From Raphanus sativus (Eukaryota > Streptophyta > Magnoliopsida > Brassicales > Brassicaceae), in contig NC_079515.1 of NCBI RefSeq assembly GCF_000801105.2, forward strand, positions 1,054,001 through 1,118,000: a stretch of DNA of 64,000 nt, read 5' to 3'. Position numbers and translations under genes: made by a program. Shown here one piece after another: positions 21,291 through 31,732 of this stretch. The notes under the pieces were generated by a model. That model made no database searches. It saw only the letters and a list, made by a program, of their open reading frames with translations, and was not told the origin of the DNA. Position 1 is the first letter of the stretch; each line of letters begins with the position of its first letter.

Positions 21291-22088
21291 TAGAGCTGTA
21301 AACTGGGTCACCCACATCGCTTAGCCCATGTTCATTTTTCTATTTATTGTTTATGAACAAAGAGTGAGTATGTTTATTAGAAACCATGTCCATTAATGAT
21401 TAGACCCACTAACACTCATGTTTACCTAGACGGCCATGGATCCATAATGGACCATATAAGAAAAGTTTAAGTTTCAGTTTATAAGTCTACAAATACAAAT
21501 AGAAGTTCATAAGACTAAAACTCATAAATTCATAATTACAACAATAATAAGTAAGTATACAACAATACAACACGGTTTTGGCGAAAAAAATGGATTTTGT
21601 GGTTTTTGCGGAAAAAAATAATCAATTTTCTGATTTTGGCGGAAAAAACTCGATTTTGCGGTTTTGGCGGAGAAAAAAATCGATTTTCCGATTTTGGTGG
21701 AAAAACTCGATTTCCAGTTTTGGCGTCAGAAAAATTTTTGGATTTGGAGAAAAAAAAATTGATTTTCCAATTTTGACGGAAAAACTTAATTTTATTATTT
21801 TGGCGGAAAAACTCTATATTAAGATTTTAGCAGAAAAAAAAATCTAATTTGCGATTGTAACGGAAAAAATCAAATTTTAGAAACCTTAGCTTTTTGTGAT
21901 CATTGGACCGACTGCATCCACATAGTCCAAATTTACTAATGCCATTATCCATTGGTCTTGTGATTCTTGTCCATTTTAATCCGCTTGTCCATTTATAATC
22001 CGCATAGAAAAATGTGTGTCATCAAAATAGACCTATTTATTTTTGGATATGGGCAACCAGTGGTCAGCCCGCCCATTTTACTGCTATA
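21291..22088. mobile_element. hAT-like element with internal GGCGGAAAA array
   Basis: The left end TAGAGCTGTAAACTGGGT and the inverted right end TATAGCAGTAAAATGGGC match each other and the ends of the hAT element at 30557-31628. Between them is a degenerate array of TTTTGGCGGAAAA-type units of about 20-30 bp (21570-21870). I see no clear 8-bp target duplication, so the element is old or one edge is rearranged. The long open frame across the array (21578-21847) is an effect of the repeat, not a gene. Confidence 0.6.
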
Positions 22089-22400
22089 GCAATGAGAGAA
22101 GTTCTTTTCAAGTGTAAGGAGTTAGGGATTAAGAAGATTCTCTGAAGTCCGACTCATCACAACTCTGTTTTCATCCATCAATTCAGGCGATCCACTCCGT
22201 GAAATATATGGAATCATCTCTGATGTTATTGATCTTTCGTTTCATATTGATGTAATCTCTTTCATGTGGATCTCAAGAGAGAAAAACAAGGCTGCTGATA
22301 ATGTTAGCTAAACTTTGTCTGGTTGGGGTAGAGGCCTTTATGGCTGCACCTAACTAAACTGCTTTGCATTAATATAAGCTGTGTTTCAAAAAAAAAAAGA
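22089..22400 (+). mobile_element. 3' end of a LINE-type retrotransposon (remnant)
   Basis: The plus strand holds a broken RNase H-like reading: AMREVLFKCKELGIKKI, then a frame shift, then EIYGIISDVIDLSFHIDVIS and FMWISREKNKAADN. The last part matches the end of plant LINE/RNase H domains. A short 3' tail and poly-A run follow at about 22388-22400. The hAT element at 21291-22088 abuts its 5' side. Stops and frameshifts show it is dead. Confidence 0.65.
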
Positions 22401-22626
22401 GAATACAATGCCACAAAGAAATACTGTTTCCTTTTGCTCAAAATAATCAGCTGAGAAAGTATTTTATAAGATTTCTAGTAACAAAGTTTTTGGTGCAAAA
22501 ACATATGATTGATTTGACTCTGATGTATCTTCATTTGAAAACGCTATTGCTTATGTTATCCTTTGTTTATAGACTGATTCTACATTTAATCTCCAATGGA
22601 AACTCTCCATCTGTAAAAAGAACTAT

Positions 22627-25263
22627 TCACCACCGATCATTGCAGCTACAAGTCCCGTCTTTGAAGAGATGGAACCGATTAGCATCCCTAACTAATATCT
22701 CACGTCCTACAATCTTCGATATCAGCTTCGTGACTTCATGACAGTCACCACAGACACGAAGGTTCTTCATCACTTGCAGTGGAGTCCCTGGTTCTGTGTT
22801 CAACAGTCCAAACGCAATCGCTAGCCTCTCACTGTGACCACATACTAAACGTCTCTTCTCTTCCTCTTCCTCTAGATTCTGCGACACGCCCCGTGGATCA
22901 GGAACATACCCTTCTTTAGCCATCAGACTGTAAAGCATCTCCAATGACTCGTGTATGGCTTCGAACTGAGGAGCTGAAACATCTCCTGCACTGAACACAT
23001 GAACTTTTTTACTCACTTCAATCCAGCTATATCCAGGGTTCTTCTTTCTTTCTTTATCTTTAAGGGATTTTCGGATTAGGCTCACTTTGTCCCACTTTCT
23101 CAACGCTGCATACGCATTTGACGCTAGAATCGAGTAGCCTGGATCATCCGGGTTCAGTTCAACGATCTTCTTAGACACTCTTTCCGCAGTCTCCATGTCC
23201 CCGCTTGTTCTACAAGCTCGTAGCAGAGATGCCCATACACTAGCATCAGGTTTTACCGGCATCGCTTGAATAAACTCCTCGGCTTTCGAAATCTTCTGAG
23301 ACCTTGACAACAAATCCACCACACAAGCGTAGTGTTCCATCACCGGTTCGATCTTGTACTGAGTTTTCATTTTCTCGAAGCAAGCCAACCCTTCTTCCAC
23401 CAAACCAGAGTGGCTGCAAGCGTAGATGATGGCAATGAAGACAACATCATCCGGAACAACACCGGCTTTTTCCATATCGGCGAAAGCTGCAAGAGCATTC
23501 TCGCCTTCGCCGTACATTCCGTATGCGTAGATCATCCCTGTCCATGTCACAACATCTCTTCTACTCATATGTTCGAAGACTTTTAAGGAACTCTTTAAAC
23601 AACCACATTTTGAGTACATTTCAATCAGTGCATTCCCTATTGGCAACTCTGATTCATACCCAAACCTTAACAGACAACAGTGGATCTCCTTGCCTAGTCG
23701 TTTAGCAGCAAGTGAAGCACACATTGGCAATATAACTAAGAAAGTAGCCATATCAGGCACCACTCCACTGTTCCTCATCTGTGTAGTTACCTGCAAACCA
23801 CTTGCGAAATCTCCAGAACGAACACACGCTGAAATAACCATGTTCCATGTTACTGTATCTCGAGTTTCCATGCTATTGAATATCTGCAGAGAATCTCCTC
23901 CTTCTCCGCACTTAGCATACATATCAATCAGAGCATTACTAACAGAAACATCTGAACTAATACCAGATTTTGTCGCGTTGGAGTGTAGCCCTCTGCCAAA
24001 TTTCAAGTCTGCTAAACGAGTTGAGACAGATAAAAGCATCAAGTAAGTGACATGATCCGCTTGCTCGTCCATCATCATCATCATCTTAAAGAGTCTCATA
24101 GCTTCCAAAAGATCTCCGCTTTGTATATACCCATTGATTATCGAGTTCCACGAAACAGTATCCTTACATTCCATGCTCTTGAACACATCTCTTGCCGCCA
24201 TCACATCACCACACTTTGCGTACACATCGATCAGAATGTTACCCACAGTAGTTCCAAACAAAAATTCACCTCTTATCATGTATTCATGAACGTACTTAAC
24301 TAAGCTTAAGTCTCCCAAGTGTCCACATGCACGGAGAATAGAGCTAACCGTTAAAATATCAGCCTTGAACTGATCCAAATCCTCCGAAAACATCCGCACA
24401 GATTCTTCATACATCTCTAAGTTGAAGTACCCACAGATCATAGTATTATAACTGACGGAATCTCGCACAACCATCCCATCAAAAACTCGTCTCGCATCCC
24501 TTGGTCTGCTTAGTTTCAAGTACATCGAGAGCAGCCCATTGTTAACCACCACGACGGAGCCAACACCAGACTTCACAACAAAACCATGAAGCCCCTGTCC
24601 TTCTTTAACAACCCGCAGATTCCCAAACGCAGACAGAACACTAGTCACCGTAAACGAATCCGGCGCAATCGAATAACTTCTCAGTTCACGATAGAGCTCC
24701 ACAGCTTCCTCGTAGTAACCATGAGAGCTAAACCCGGAGATCAAACTGTTCCAAGAAACGACATCTCTCACAGGCATTTCGTCGAACACCTTCCGCGCTC
24801 TGCCCAACAACCCCATCCTCGAGTACATATCAACAACCGCATTGCCAACATACAAATCAGATCCAAACCCTAATTCGATTATCCGTTCGTAAACCGAATC
24901 TCCCATCTCCTTATCGAACAGCCCCGCGCAGGCTCTGACGACGGGAGGGAACGTGTACTTATCAGGCGAAACCTCGGATTCGCGGAGCTTCCCGTAAAAG
25001 TCGAGAGCTTTGGAGAACAAACCGTTCCGAGAAAGCGCTCTGATGATCGAGTTCCAGAGGTAGACATTCTTCGCCGGGGAAACTCGTTGGAAAACGGAGA
25101 GGGAGGAGTGGGGCTCCCGGAGATGGGAGTATTTGTCGATGAGCTTGCCGGAGAAGAAGTCCGAGCGTTCGAGGCCTAGAGAGATGACGAGGGCGTGGAT
25201 TCGGCGAAGGTCTTTGAGGTTGGATGATGATGAAAGAGCTTTCGAGATGGCAGCTGACACCAT
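22627..25263 (-). CDS. MEF26: PLS-class DYW pentatricopeptide-repeat RNA-editing factor
   Basis: A single intronless frame of 878 aa starts at ATG (25263) and follows a weakly hydrophobic N terminus suited to organelle targeting. About 20 PPR units follow, for example SWNSLISGFSSHGYYEEAVE and WTGMIYAYGMYGEGENALAA. Then come the E/E+ region (PDASVWASLLRACRTSGD, YSWIEVSKKVHVFSAGD) and a DYW deaminase-like domain with HSERLAIAFGLL (HxE), CGDCH (CxxCH) and the ending CSCNDRW. DYW domains supply the C-to-U editing activity. Its position beside SWIB, RPS2 and ELMO genes matches Arabidopsis At3g03580, known as MEF26, a mitochondrial editing factor; the length is close to that of MEF26. The last tripeptide is DRW, not DYW, a tolerated variant. 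The symbol rests on synteny and architecture. Confidence 0.85.
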   Translation of the reverse strand: MVSAAISKALSSSSNLKDLRRIHALVISLGLERSDFFSGKLIDKYSHLREPHSSLSVFQRVSPAKNVYLWNSIIRALSRNGLFSKALDFYGKLRESEVSPDKYTFPPVVRACAGLFDKEMGDSVYERIIELGFGSDLYVGNAVVDMYSRMGLLGRARKVFDEMPVRDVVSWNSLISGFSSHGYYEEAVELYRELRSYSIAPDSFTVTSVLSAFGNLRVVKEGQGLHGFVVKSGVGSVVVVNNGLLSMYLKLSRPRDARRVFDGMVVRDSVSYNTMICGYFNLEMYEESVRMFSEDLDQFKADILTVSSILRACGHLGDLSLVKYVHEYMIRGEFLFGTTVGNILIDVYAKCGDVMAARDVFKSMECKDTVSWNSIINGYIQSGDLLEAMRLFKMMMMMDEQADHVTYLMLLSVSTRLADLKFGRGLHSNATKSGISSDVSVSNALIDMYAKCGEGGDSLQIFNSMETRDTVTWNMVISACVRSGDFASGLQVTTQMRNSGVVPDMATFLVILPMCASLAAKRLGKEIHCCLLRFGYESELPIGNALIEMYSKCGCLKSSLKVFEHMSRRDVVTWTGMIYAYGMYGEGENALAAFADMEKAGVVPDDVVFIAIIYACSHSGLVEEGLACFEKMKTQYKIEPVMEHYACVVDLLSRSQKISKAEEFIQAMPVKPDASVWASLLRACRTSGDMETAERVSKKIVELNPDDPGYSILASNAYAALRKWDKVSLIRKSLKDKERKKNPGYSWIEVSKKVHVFSAGDVSAPQFEAIHESLEMLYSLMAKEGYVPDPRGVSQNLEEEEEKRRLVCGHSERLAIAFGLLNTEPGTPLQVMKNLRVCGDCHEVTKLISKIVGREILVRDANRFHLFKDGTCSCNDRW

Positions 25264-25744
25264 TGAGCTTATGTTTGCGCGTTATTCTTCTTTTTTATTA
25301 TATAGTTTCCGTTAAAAATTCAAATTTTTAAATTTTTATAACAGAAAAATAGAGTTTTACACCTTAAAATAATTAACTGATTTAAGGATTTTGTGAAAAT
25401 CCGCTTTAATTACTGGTTCATTTCCAATAAAAAAAAAAGAAAATCAGAAAAACGAATTACATACACAAATTAATATTAACTTTATTTTAAAAACTAATCC
25501 AATATTTGTAGTGATTTTTATAATTTGCAATAGAATAATAAAAGAAATGTTAATGAAAAGTAAGTAATTGATGATTACTTGATTAACATTAATAGTCTGC
25601 AAATTTGATGCCAAAACAAAATACTACAAGTTAAACCATGTTTGCGATCTTTTTTTTTTAACAGACACTAAAGAGTTAAATAGATTATTTGACAACGTTA
25701 CTTAACAACGAGAACAAGAGCTTCCATCATGTTGAGCTGATAAG
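25264..25744. other. Spacer upstream of the PPR gene
   Basis: AT-rich DNA between the PPR start and the SWIB stop codon. It holds the PPR promoter (cttttttattatatag near 25292) and the 3' region of the SWIB gene. No further gene is visible. Confidence 0.5.
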
Positions 25745-26678
25745 TCAAGCAGTCTTCACGAAGTGAGTGGACAAGAGCTTTGTGACCTCCAGAAACCCGA
25801 CCTTGTCTTTGCCTTCGAAGATTTGCTTCAGCTTCTCGTCGCAGAAGATCTCCCTCTTGTCAGCAGGATTCTGTTAACAAACCAACATTTCACCACCGTG
25901 ATTAATCGGTGATCACTGATCCATACATCAATCAAGCTTCTCTACCAACTTCATCAACCGGATATAATTGAATGCATCAAGTTCGATTTCACATTTACCC
26001 CTAAAAGATTGTGTTTTCCTTGCTATTTTTAGGTTCATAAAGCAAGAAAGACAAAGGCTTTGATGACTTCAACCATCTCTCCCAGACAGGTTATAACAAT
26101 GGAGTTGTAGCAAAGACACATAAACATAACTGAGAGCGAGCAAATTAGATAGAACCCCTAAAGACTCTATAAGCACAGTAGATAAGAGACTCGAGAAATA
26201 AACTTTTTTTCAGCAGAACAACAAGACCAAATCAAACTTCGCTACGAACTACATCAAGTAAAAATGTCCCAACGAAACCCTATTTTTTCCTCGACATGCA
26301 AGATTCAAACTTTACACACACAAAAGTGCAGAGAAAAGGAGATTAAGAGTAAACCTGAAGGTCGTGGGACTTGACATAGGTCCAAACCTCTTTGACGGCG
26401 TCGGTGCGTGTGGTTTCACCAGTACCGAGGAACTGAGCGAGAGCGGGAGAGACAGGGGTGGCCTTGAAGATTCCGGTAGTCCTCGGCGTCTTCTTCTTCG
26501 CCGGAGAGTCTGGTTTCGACTTTGGCTTAGGTTTCGCCGCCGACTTCTTGGTGCCTCCGGCGGTGACAGTGGTTAAGCTCCTCGAGGAAGAGAGCAGGGA
26601 AGAGGTGGCGGCGGCTCGAGACGCAGGAGCTAGAAGCGTTCTGCATCCCCTGAAAACCCTAGCTGCAACGGAAGACAT
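25745..26678 (-). CDS. SWIB/MDM2-domain protein, organelle-targeted
   Basis: Two exons, 26678-26355 and 25870-25745, give 149 aa. The N terminus (MSSVAARVFRGCRTLLAPAS...) is rich in Arg, Ser and Ala and lacks acidic residues, typical of a mitochondrial or plastid presequence. A basic linker (KKSAAKPKPKSKPDSPAKKK) follows. The rest is a stand-alone SWIB domain: VSPALAQFLGTGETTRTDAV, VWTYVKSHDLQ, NPADKREIFCDEKLKQIFEG and FLEVTKLLSTHFVKTA. In plants such small SWIB proteins bind organelle nucleoids or chromatin. The order matches Arabidopsis At3g03590. The intron lies between LQ and NP, a common position in this family. Confidence 0.87.
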
Positions 26679-27483
26679 CTCTCGCTATTTTCTTAGGGTT
26701 TCTCTCTGCTTTCTCTCCTTAGTACAGAACAGTGTGTGTGTGTCTGATTTTGGAGAATTTATGTAAGAAGGTATTTGGGGAAAAAGGTTTGACCTTTGAC
26801 TCTTCCACGTGTCGCTTTCTAAAGTATGAAACTTGCTTCCTTGATACCAAAGATTTAAACTTTCAAATCTATCAGGGGAAAGTTTTGAACTTCCTCTCGA
26901 GTCATCATCTCTCATGTCTCATTGATTGGAATGAGTACCTCTATGGGTCTGATGTCAATGGATCTTGGAAGAGGCAATGGGTGGGGTTGAGAAAATCTAT
27001 GGTTGCTATACATCTTTTACAACCCTCTCCTCTCTACGTTTCAAGCCCATTGCTTCTTAGACTATCCCCAGTAATCATCTCCAGTTACATTGTCTAACAT
27101 TGCAAACAAGGGTTGCAGAAACATCTCCAGCTACAATGTTATATACGTCTTTACAACCATCTCTCATCTACGTTTGAAACTAATTGCTTAATTAGACAAT
27201 GGACCAGACATGGTAACAAAAGTCTACATGAGGAAACCATCTCCAGGGGAAGAGCCAAGACATCTACAAAACTCCTACACCAACCCTAACATGTTTCTTA
27301 CAAATAATATATATAACATTCCAAGAAATGAACAATCTTCCACAGTGGGGAGCAACAATATTACGAGCAAAAATCATCCAATTGTGTAACAAAAAAAAAC
27401 ACTCAGAATCTCGGTTTCTGAAGAACAATTATTCCATTAACTATAAAAAAAAGTTTCAAACTTTGTTACCAATAATAACCAAA
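26679..27483. other. Spacer between SWIB and RPS2 genes
   Basis: Holds the SWIB promoter (an AAACCCTAGC telo-box-like motif lies just inside the coding start at about 26664) and the RPS2 3' region. A diverged local repeat of about 110 bp (acaaccctctcctctctacg / acaaccatctctcatctacg) occurs at about 27018-27085 and 27150-27215. No gene is visible. Confidence 0.45.
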
Positions 27484-28143
27484 TCATTCAGCCAAGTCCT
27501 TGACCACATCATCCATACTCCCATCATTAATCCCCATCTTCATCTGCTCCGCCACAAAGCACTTTGTGATCACATTACAAAACAAATACACAAACTTCAC
27601 CGAGTCACGTGCCGGCACAGGATACGTAATCTTCTCAAAGAACTCCAACGGCACATTCGGATCCACGATCGCCACCACCGGAATCTGAAGCTTCGCCGCC
27701 TCAAGTATCACCGAGCTCTTCCTCTCGGTATCAAACACAACCACACAATCAGGCATCGTCGTCGGCCCAAAGCAAAGCTTCTTGTGCCTGGACCGGAACT
27801 TCTTGGGGCTGTAGCTGTTGGTCAGGAACCCTCCCATCTTCCAGAGGTTCGTCGAGCGGTTGTGGTTGTACGCGTCGCCCTGGATGCGGCGCGAGGTGAG
27901 CTCGACGATCTCGTCGAAGAGCGGGTTCGTGTTGACGAATAAGATGTTCCCTTTCATGTGAGCGAGGTTGGCCACGAAGTTAGCGGCGCTGCGGAGGCAG
28001 ATCAGGGTTTTGTCGGAGTCGATGATGGTCATCCCGTTGCGTGTCCCGTAGGCGTATTGCTTGAAATGGTGCTCGGCGGCGCGGCGGCCGAGGTGGGAGC
28101 CCGTGTTGAGAAGCTTCTGGATTACCGCCGCGTGGAGAGTCAT
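27484..28143 (-). CDS. RPS2: Mitochondrial small-subunit ribosomal protein S2 (nuclear copy)
   Basis: A single exon of 219 aa. It opens with MTLHAAVIQKLLNTGSHLGR and continues with AYGTRNGMTIIDSDKTLICL, RSAANFVANLAHMKGNILFV, GGFLTNSYSPKKFRS, MPDCVVVFDTERKSSVILEA and IPVVAIVDPNVPLEF, the hallmarks of bacterial-type S2. The neighbours match Arabidopsis At3g03600, the nuclear-encoded mitochondrial RPS2, which has the same length. There is no obvious cleavable presequence, so targeting must lie in the N-terminal part of the mature protein. Codon use is GC-richer than in the neighbours. It is divergent to the ELMO gene, sharing an 820-bp upstream region. Confidence 0.93.
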   Translation of the reverse strand: MTLHAAVIQKLLNTGSHLGRRAAEHHFKQYAYGTRNGMTIIDSDKTLICLRSAANFVANLAHMKGNILFVNTNPLFDEIVELTSRRIQGDAYNHNRSTNLWKMGGFLTNSYSPKKFRSRHKKLCFGPTTMPDCVVVFDTERKSSVILEAAKLQIPVVAIVDPNVPLEFFEKITYPVPARDSVKFVYLFCNVITKCFVAEQMKMGINDGSMDDVVKDLAE

Positions 28144-28966
28144 TGATTTTGATCGGAGAAGGTTACCGGAGATGGCTTGTAGGGTTTACTTTACTGATTG
28201 GATTTTAGATCTGGTGGAGAGTGAGTGAGAGGTGGTGAAAATGGATGGATCTGGGCCAAATCGGGTCTCGTTGGGCCGGGCCAGGTAGATTAATAAATAT
28301 TAGCCCATTAATGTATACCGATAATTAAACCGGGTCCTTAACCGGATCAACTTAAGAAATTAAATCCTGGAAACTCTGCCGTTGCCGGCGACTGTTTCTT
28401 TTGGATATCGTTGAGTTATATTCCTACCTTTCTCTCCAAGGAAGCTCTCATCTTTCACTTGAGATCACGTCCCCTGTAAGCTAACCTATCAAACCCAATT
28501 TTCTAGATTTGTATATTGTTCTTCTTTCAATCTTATCTTAGATTCCTACAAATTTGGATAAAGCTTCCTGATTTGAAAGGTCGAATTTTGAATTTGGGTT
28601 TTCGCTGTTGTGATTGAAAATTAGGGTTTGTGACAGGAGCTCTGTTTTTGATGTTCTGAGTTTTGTAAACGATTCAATGGTTGGTGATTTTGTGCAGTTG
28701 CATCGGTGTGTAGTTTGCTAGATCGAAAAAGGTCCTTGTTGAATTAGTCTCACGTGTTTTGGTTTCCGTTTGAAGCTTATTAGGGTTCGTTTTCTCAGAT
28801 TGGTCTCTGTTTTGCACGGTTCTGTTCTGTGTCTTGTCTTTATTTATTAGGGTCTAGTGTGTAAGAAATTTTCATGTTTTTTTTTCTGCTGTTGTTGTTG
28901 TTTGCTTGGTCTGATTAATGATATATTATGCAGGGGCTGATTCGCTTCTGTGTGTTGCTTTACAAG
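28144..28966. promoter_or_regulatory. Bidirectional promoter of RPS2 and ELMO genes
   Basis: On the RPS2 side are a telo box (TAGGGTTT at 28180-28187) and several TGGGCC (site II-type) motifs at 28252-28257, 28272-28277 and next to them, plus GCCCATTA near 28302. Telo box plus site II motifs are the known signature of plant genes for ribosomal and mitochondrial proteins. The ELMO leader follows, with a likely leader intron ending at the CAG at 28931-28933. Confidence 0.6.
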
Positions 28967-31732
28967 ATGGCATCTGCGACTCTTAGGAGACGGCTTCATC
29001 ACGGGGATGTAGATGGGAGAAAGTATGAACGTTACGATGCAACTGACTCCGAAACATTAAGCGAGCCCTTGTTGGGAAGTAGTAGCGATAGTAAAGATAC
29101 CTACAATGAGGTTAGTTTTTCTTTTTATTTCCAGAGGAACCCTTTTTGTCACTATTATCATCTGTGATGCGTCTCTTAGGAGCATACTCTGGAGGATACC
29201 TGGGAAGAAGAACGGAAGAGACAGCAAGTTCACTGGACGCTAATCTTTTCTCAGTTGATTGCACAATGGGCTCAGTGGATAGGTTTGGTGTGGCTGTCTT
29301 GTTGTTTATTGATTGTTTAAAAGAGGCAACTATCACATATCAACTTGGTTTTGCAGCGAAAATTGTCTTTGGATCTGGCTCGCTTTTTGGGAGGTTCCTT
29401 TCTCTGTCTCATATAGGTTCTGGTCGAAGGCTTCTACCTCCGCCTCTTAGTATGTTGCAGGTATATTTAAAGCATTGCGGTCACCATATATCAAATGGTA
29501 CTTTTAAGAGAAGTATAATTGCTTATCATGTAACATATATGTTATCTCTACAAAGATCACATTCTGTATTTGATTACCTCTTTATAGGAAGAAAGGCTGA
29601 GAAACATTAAGAGAAGAATAGAAATACCCTTTGATGGATCTCGAATGGAGCATCAAGTAACTTGTTTTCATTGACTCTCTCTGTTTGCAATATTAATTCC
29701 GCATTTCCAAAGTTTTGTCAAGATTTATGTAATTTGCATGATTCACAGGATGCTCTGAGACAACTCTGGAGGTTAGCGTATCCACAAAGAGAACTACCAC
29801 CTCTTAAATCCGAACTCTGGAAGGAGATGGGATGGCAAGGAACAGACCCTTCGACGGATTTTCGGTACACCCAATAGTGTATATATAAATGCTTGGTTGG
29901 ATCTTCTTCATCACTAGTCATTTTACTGACGATGAGTTTCATAAAAATGATTTGTAGAGGTGGAGGATATATATCACTGGAGAATCTAATCTTCTTTGCC
30001 AAGACTTATCCGGTTTGTGATGCCTTTTTGACAGGAAATGCCAAAGTTACTGACTTCATACGGTATAGAGTCTGTCTTCTGATTTGTTACGATTCTAACG
30101 AGGGTCTGTCTTTTCATCATGATAGGAAGCATTCCATAGATTGTTACATAAACAAGATGGAACAAGAGCCGAATGGGAATATCCTTTTGCGGTCGCTGGC
30201 ATCAATATCTCATTCATGCTAGCACAAATGTTAGATCTGCAATCAGGTAAATTGCTATAAAAAAAAACAAGTAAAAACCCGATCAAACTGTGGATATGTG
30301 TCCGTATTTGTGTTTCTTGTCAGGTAAACCATCAACGCTAGCTGGGATAAGATTCTTGGAGTTTCTGGAGGAAGACGAAATGGCGTTTGATAATCTCTAC
30401 TGTCTAGCTTTCCAAATGATGGATGCACAATGGCTTGCCAGACGAGCTTCTTACATGGAATTCAATGTGAATATTATCTTTGAACCAAACTTGTTTACCA
30501 TTTGGAATTTTCGGTTTTGCTATGTGTTTAACCGGTATATCTTTCTTTGGCAGGACTATAGATGTCAATTGGGCGGGCCGGGCGGGTTTGGGCGTGTCCG
30601 AATGGGCTTTATTTTTTTACTGGACATATTTGGTCGAAGCCCAAATAGAACCATGTCCAAATGAGACCAAAACCAAATAAGACCATGATTTATTACATTT
30701 GTTGGGCTGTCCATGGGCCTATATGACCACTTAATGTAAACAACACAATTTTTCAGTTTTAATAAGTAAAATTCATACAAGTTCTAAACTTCATGTTCTA
30801 GACTTCATAAAAACACACAAGTTCACAAAAGATAAATTGCGTTTTCTATTTTGGCAAGAAATTACGTTTTTCCGGTTTTTGCGAGAAATTGTATTTTCCG
30901 GTCTTGGCAAAAAATTGTGTTTTTCCAATTTTTGCGAGAAATTATGTTTTCGGTTTTGGCGGGAAATTGTGTGTTTTCTGGTTTTACGGGAAATAGTGTT
31001 TTCTGGTTTTTGCAGAAAATTGTGTTTCCAGTTTTAGCGAAAATTTATGTTTTTTTTCTTCTGGTTTTGGCAGGAAATTGCGTTTTTTCGGTTTTGGCGG
31101 GAAATTGAATTATTCAGTTTTGGTGGGAAATTGGGTTTTTCGGTTTTGGTAGAAATTGATTTTTCCGATTTTGACGGGAAATTGTATTTTTGGTTATGGC
31201 GGAAAATTTGGTTTTTCGGTTTTGGCGGGAAATTTGATTTTTCGATTTTAGCAGAAAATTGTATTTTTTGGTTTTGGCAGACAACTATATTTTTTCCGGC
31301 TTTGGCGGAAAATTATGTTTTTCAGTTTTGGCAGAAATTATGTTTTCCATAACAAAAATCACACACAAACAGTTATAAATCAAACCTTTAGGCTTCAGGA
31401 AAATGTCGAAAAAAATATTGAGTTTTTCCCAATTTGCTAAACCTAGACATTTTAGATTTTTGGGCCGCCCATTGTCCAAATGGTTAAGTCCAGTATTGTC
31501 CATGATATAATTGGGTTTGTCCATGTGGACAAAAATTTAGTTACGGGCCAAAATGGACCTGCCCATTTTAGACCATATCAATTTGGACACGGGCCGCCCA
31601 TTTTTATCCCGCCCATTTGACATCTCTAGGCAGGACGTTCTGAAATCAACGAGAGCACAGTTGGAGCATGAGCTGACGCTGGAGGATGTTTCGAGCATTA
31701 AAGATTTGCCTGCTTTCAAATTATTGTACTAA
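28967..31732 (+). CDS. ELMO/CED-12 domain protein
   Basis: Nine exons give 317 aa: 28967-29110, 29180-29282, 29357-29460, 29588-29656, 29749-29864, 29958-30012, 30126-30246, 30324-30466 and 31634-31732. An N-terminal acidic or Ser-rich region (SETLSEPLLGSSSDSKD) precedes WEEERKRQQVHWTLIFSQLI and a hydrophobic segment. The ELMO domain runs from about residue 120: LRQLWRLAYPQRELPPLKSE, WKEMGWQGTDPSTDFRGGGY, NLIFFAKTYP, EWEYPFAVAGINISFMLAQM, FDNLYCLAFQMMDAQWLARR. In animals ELMO acts with DOCK proteins on Rac; the plant role is unknown. Synteny points to Arabidopsis At3g03610. The last intron contains a 1.07-kb hAT element whose target duplication includes the 3' splice site. An upstream in-frame ATG (28928) overlaps the probable leader-intron acceptor, so I start at 28967. 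Confidence 0.88.
30557..31628. mobile_element. hAT-type element inserted at a splice acceptor
   Basis: Inverted ends are TATAGATGTCAATTGGGC and, on the opposite strand, TAGAGATGTCAAATGGGC. A perfect 8-bp target duplication, GGCAGGAC, flanks it at 30549-30556 and 31629-31636. The interior (about 30840-31350) is an array of TTTTGGCGGGAAATTG-type units, about 20-30 bp each, with no transposase. The duplicated 8 bp are CAG|GAC with its flank, the 3' splice site of the last ELMO exon, so two acceptor sites now exist. Confidence 0.92.

Noticed and set aside
21578..21847. 89-codon open frame
   Set aside because: Same repeat array in the related hAT element; no protein-like features.
23332..25067. 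Open frames antisense to the PPR gene
   Set aside because: Shadows of a GC-balanced 2.6-kb exon, with no splice or start context.
30837..31352. Overlapping long plus-strand frames rich in Phe, Arg and Glu
   Set aside because: They follow from the GGCGGGAAATTG array inside the hAT element in several frames at once and lie within an intron.
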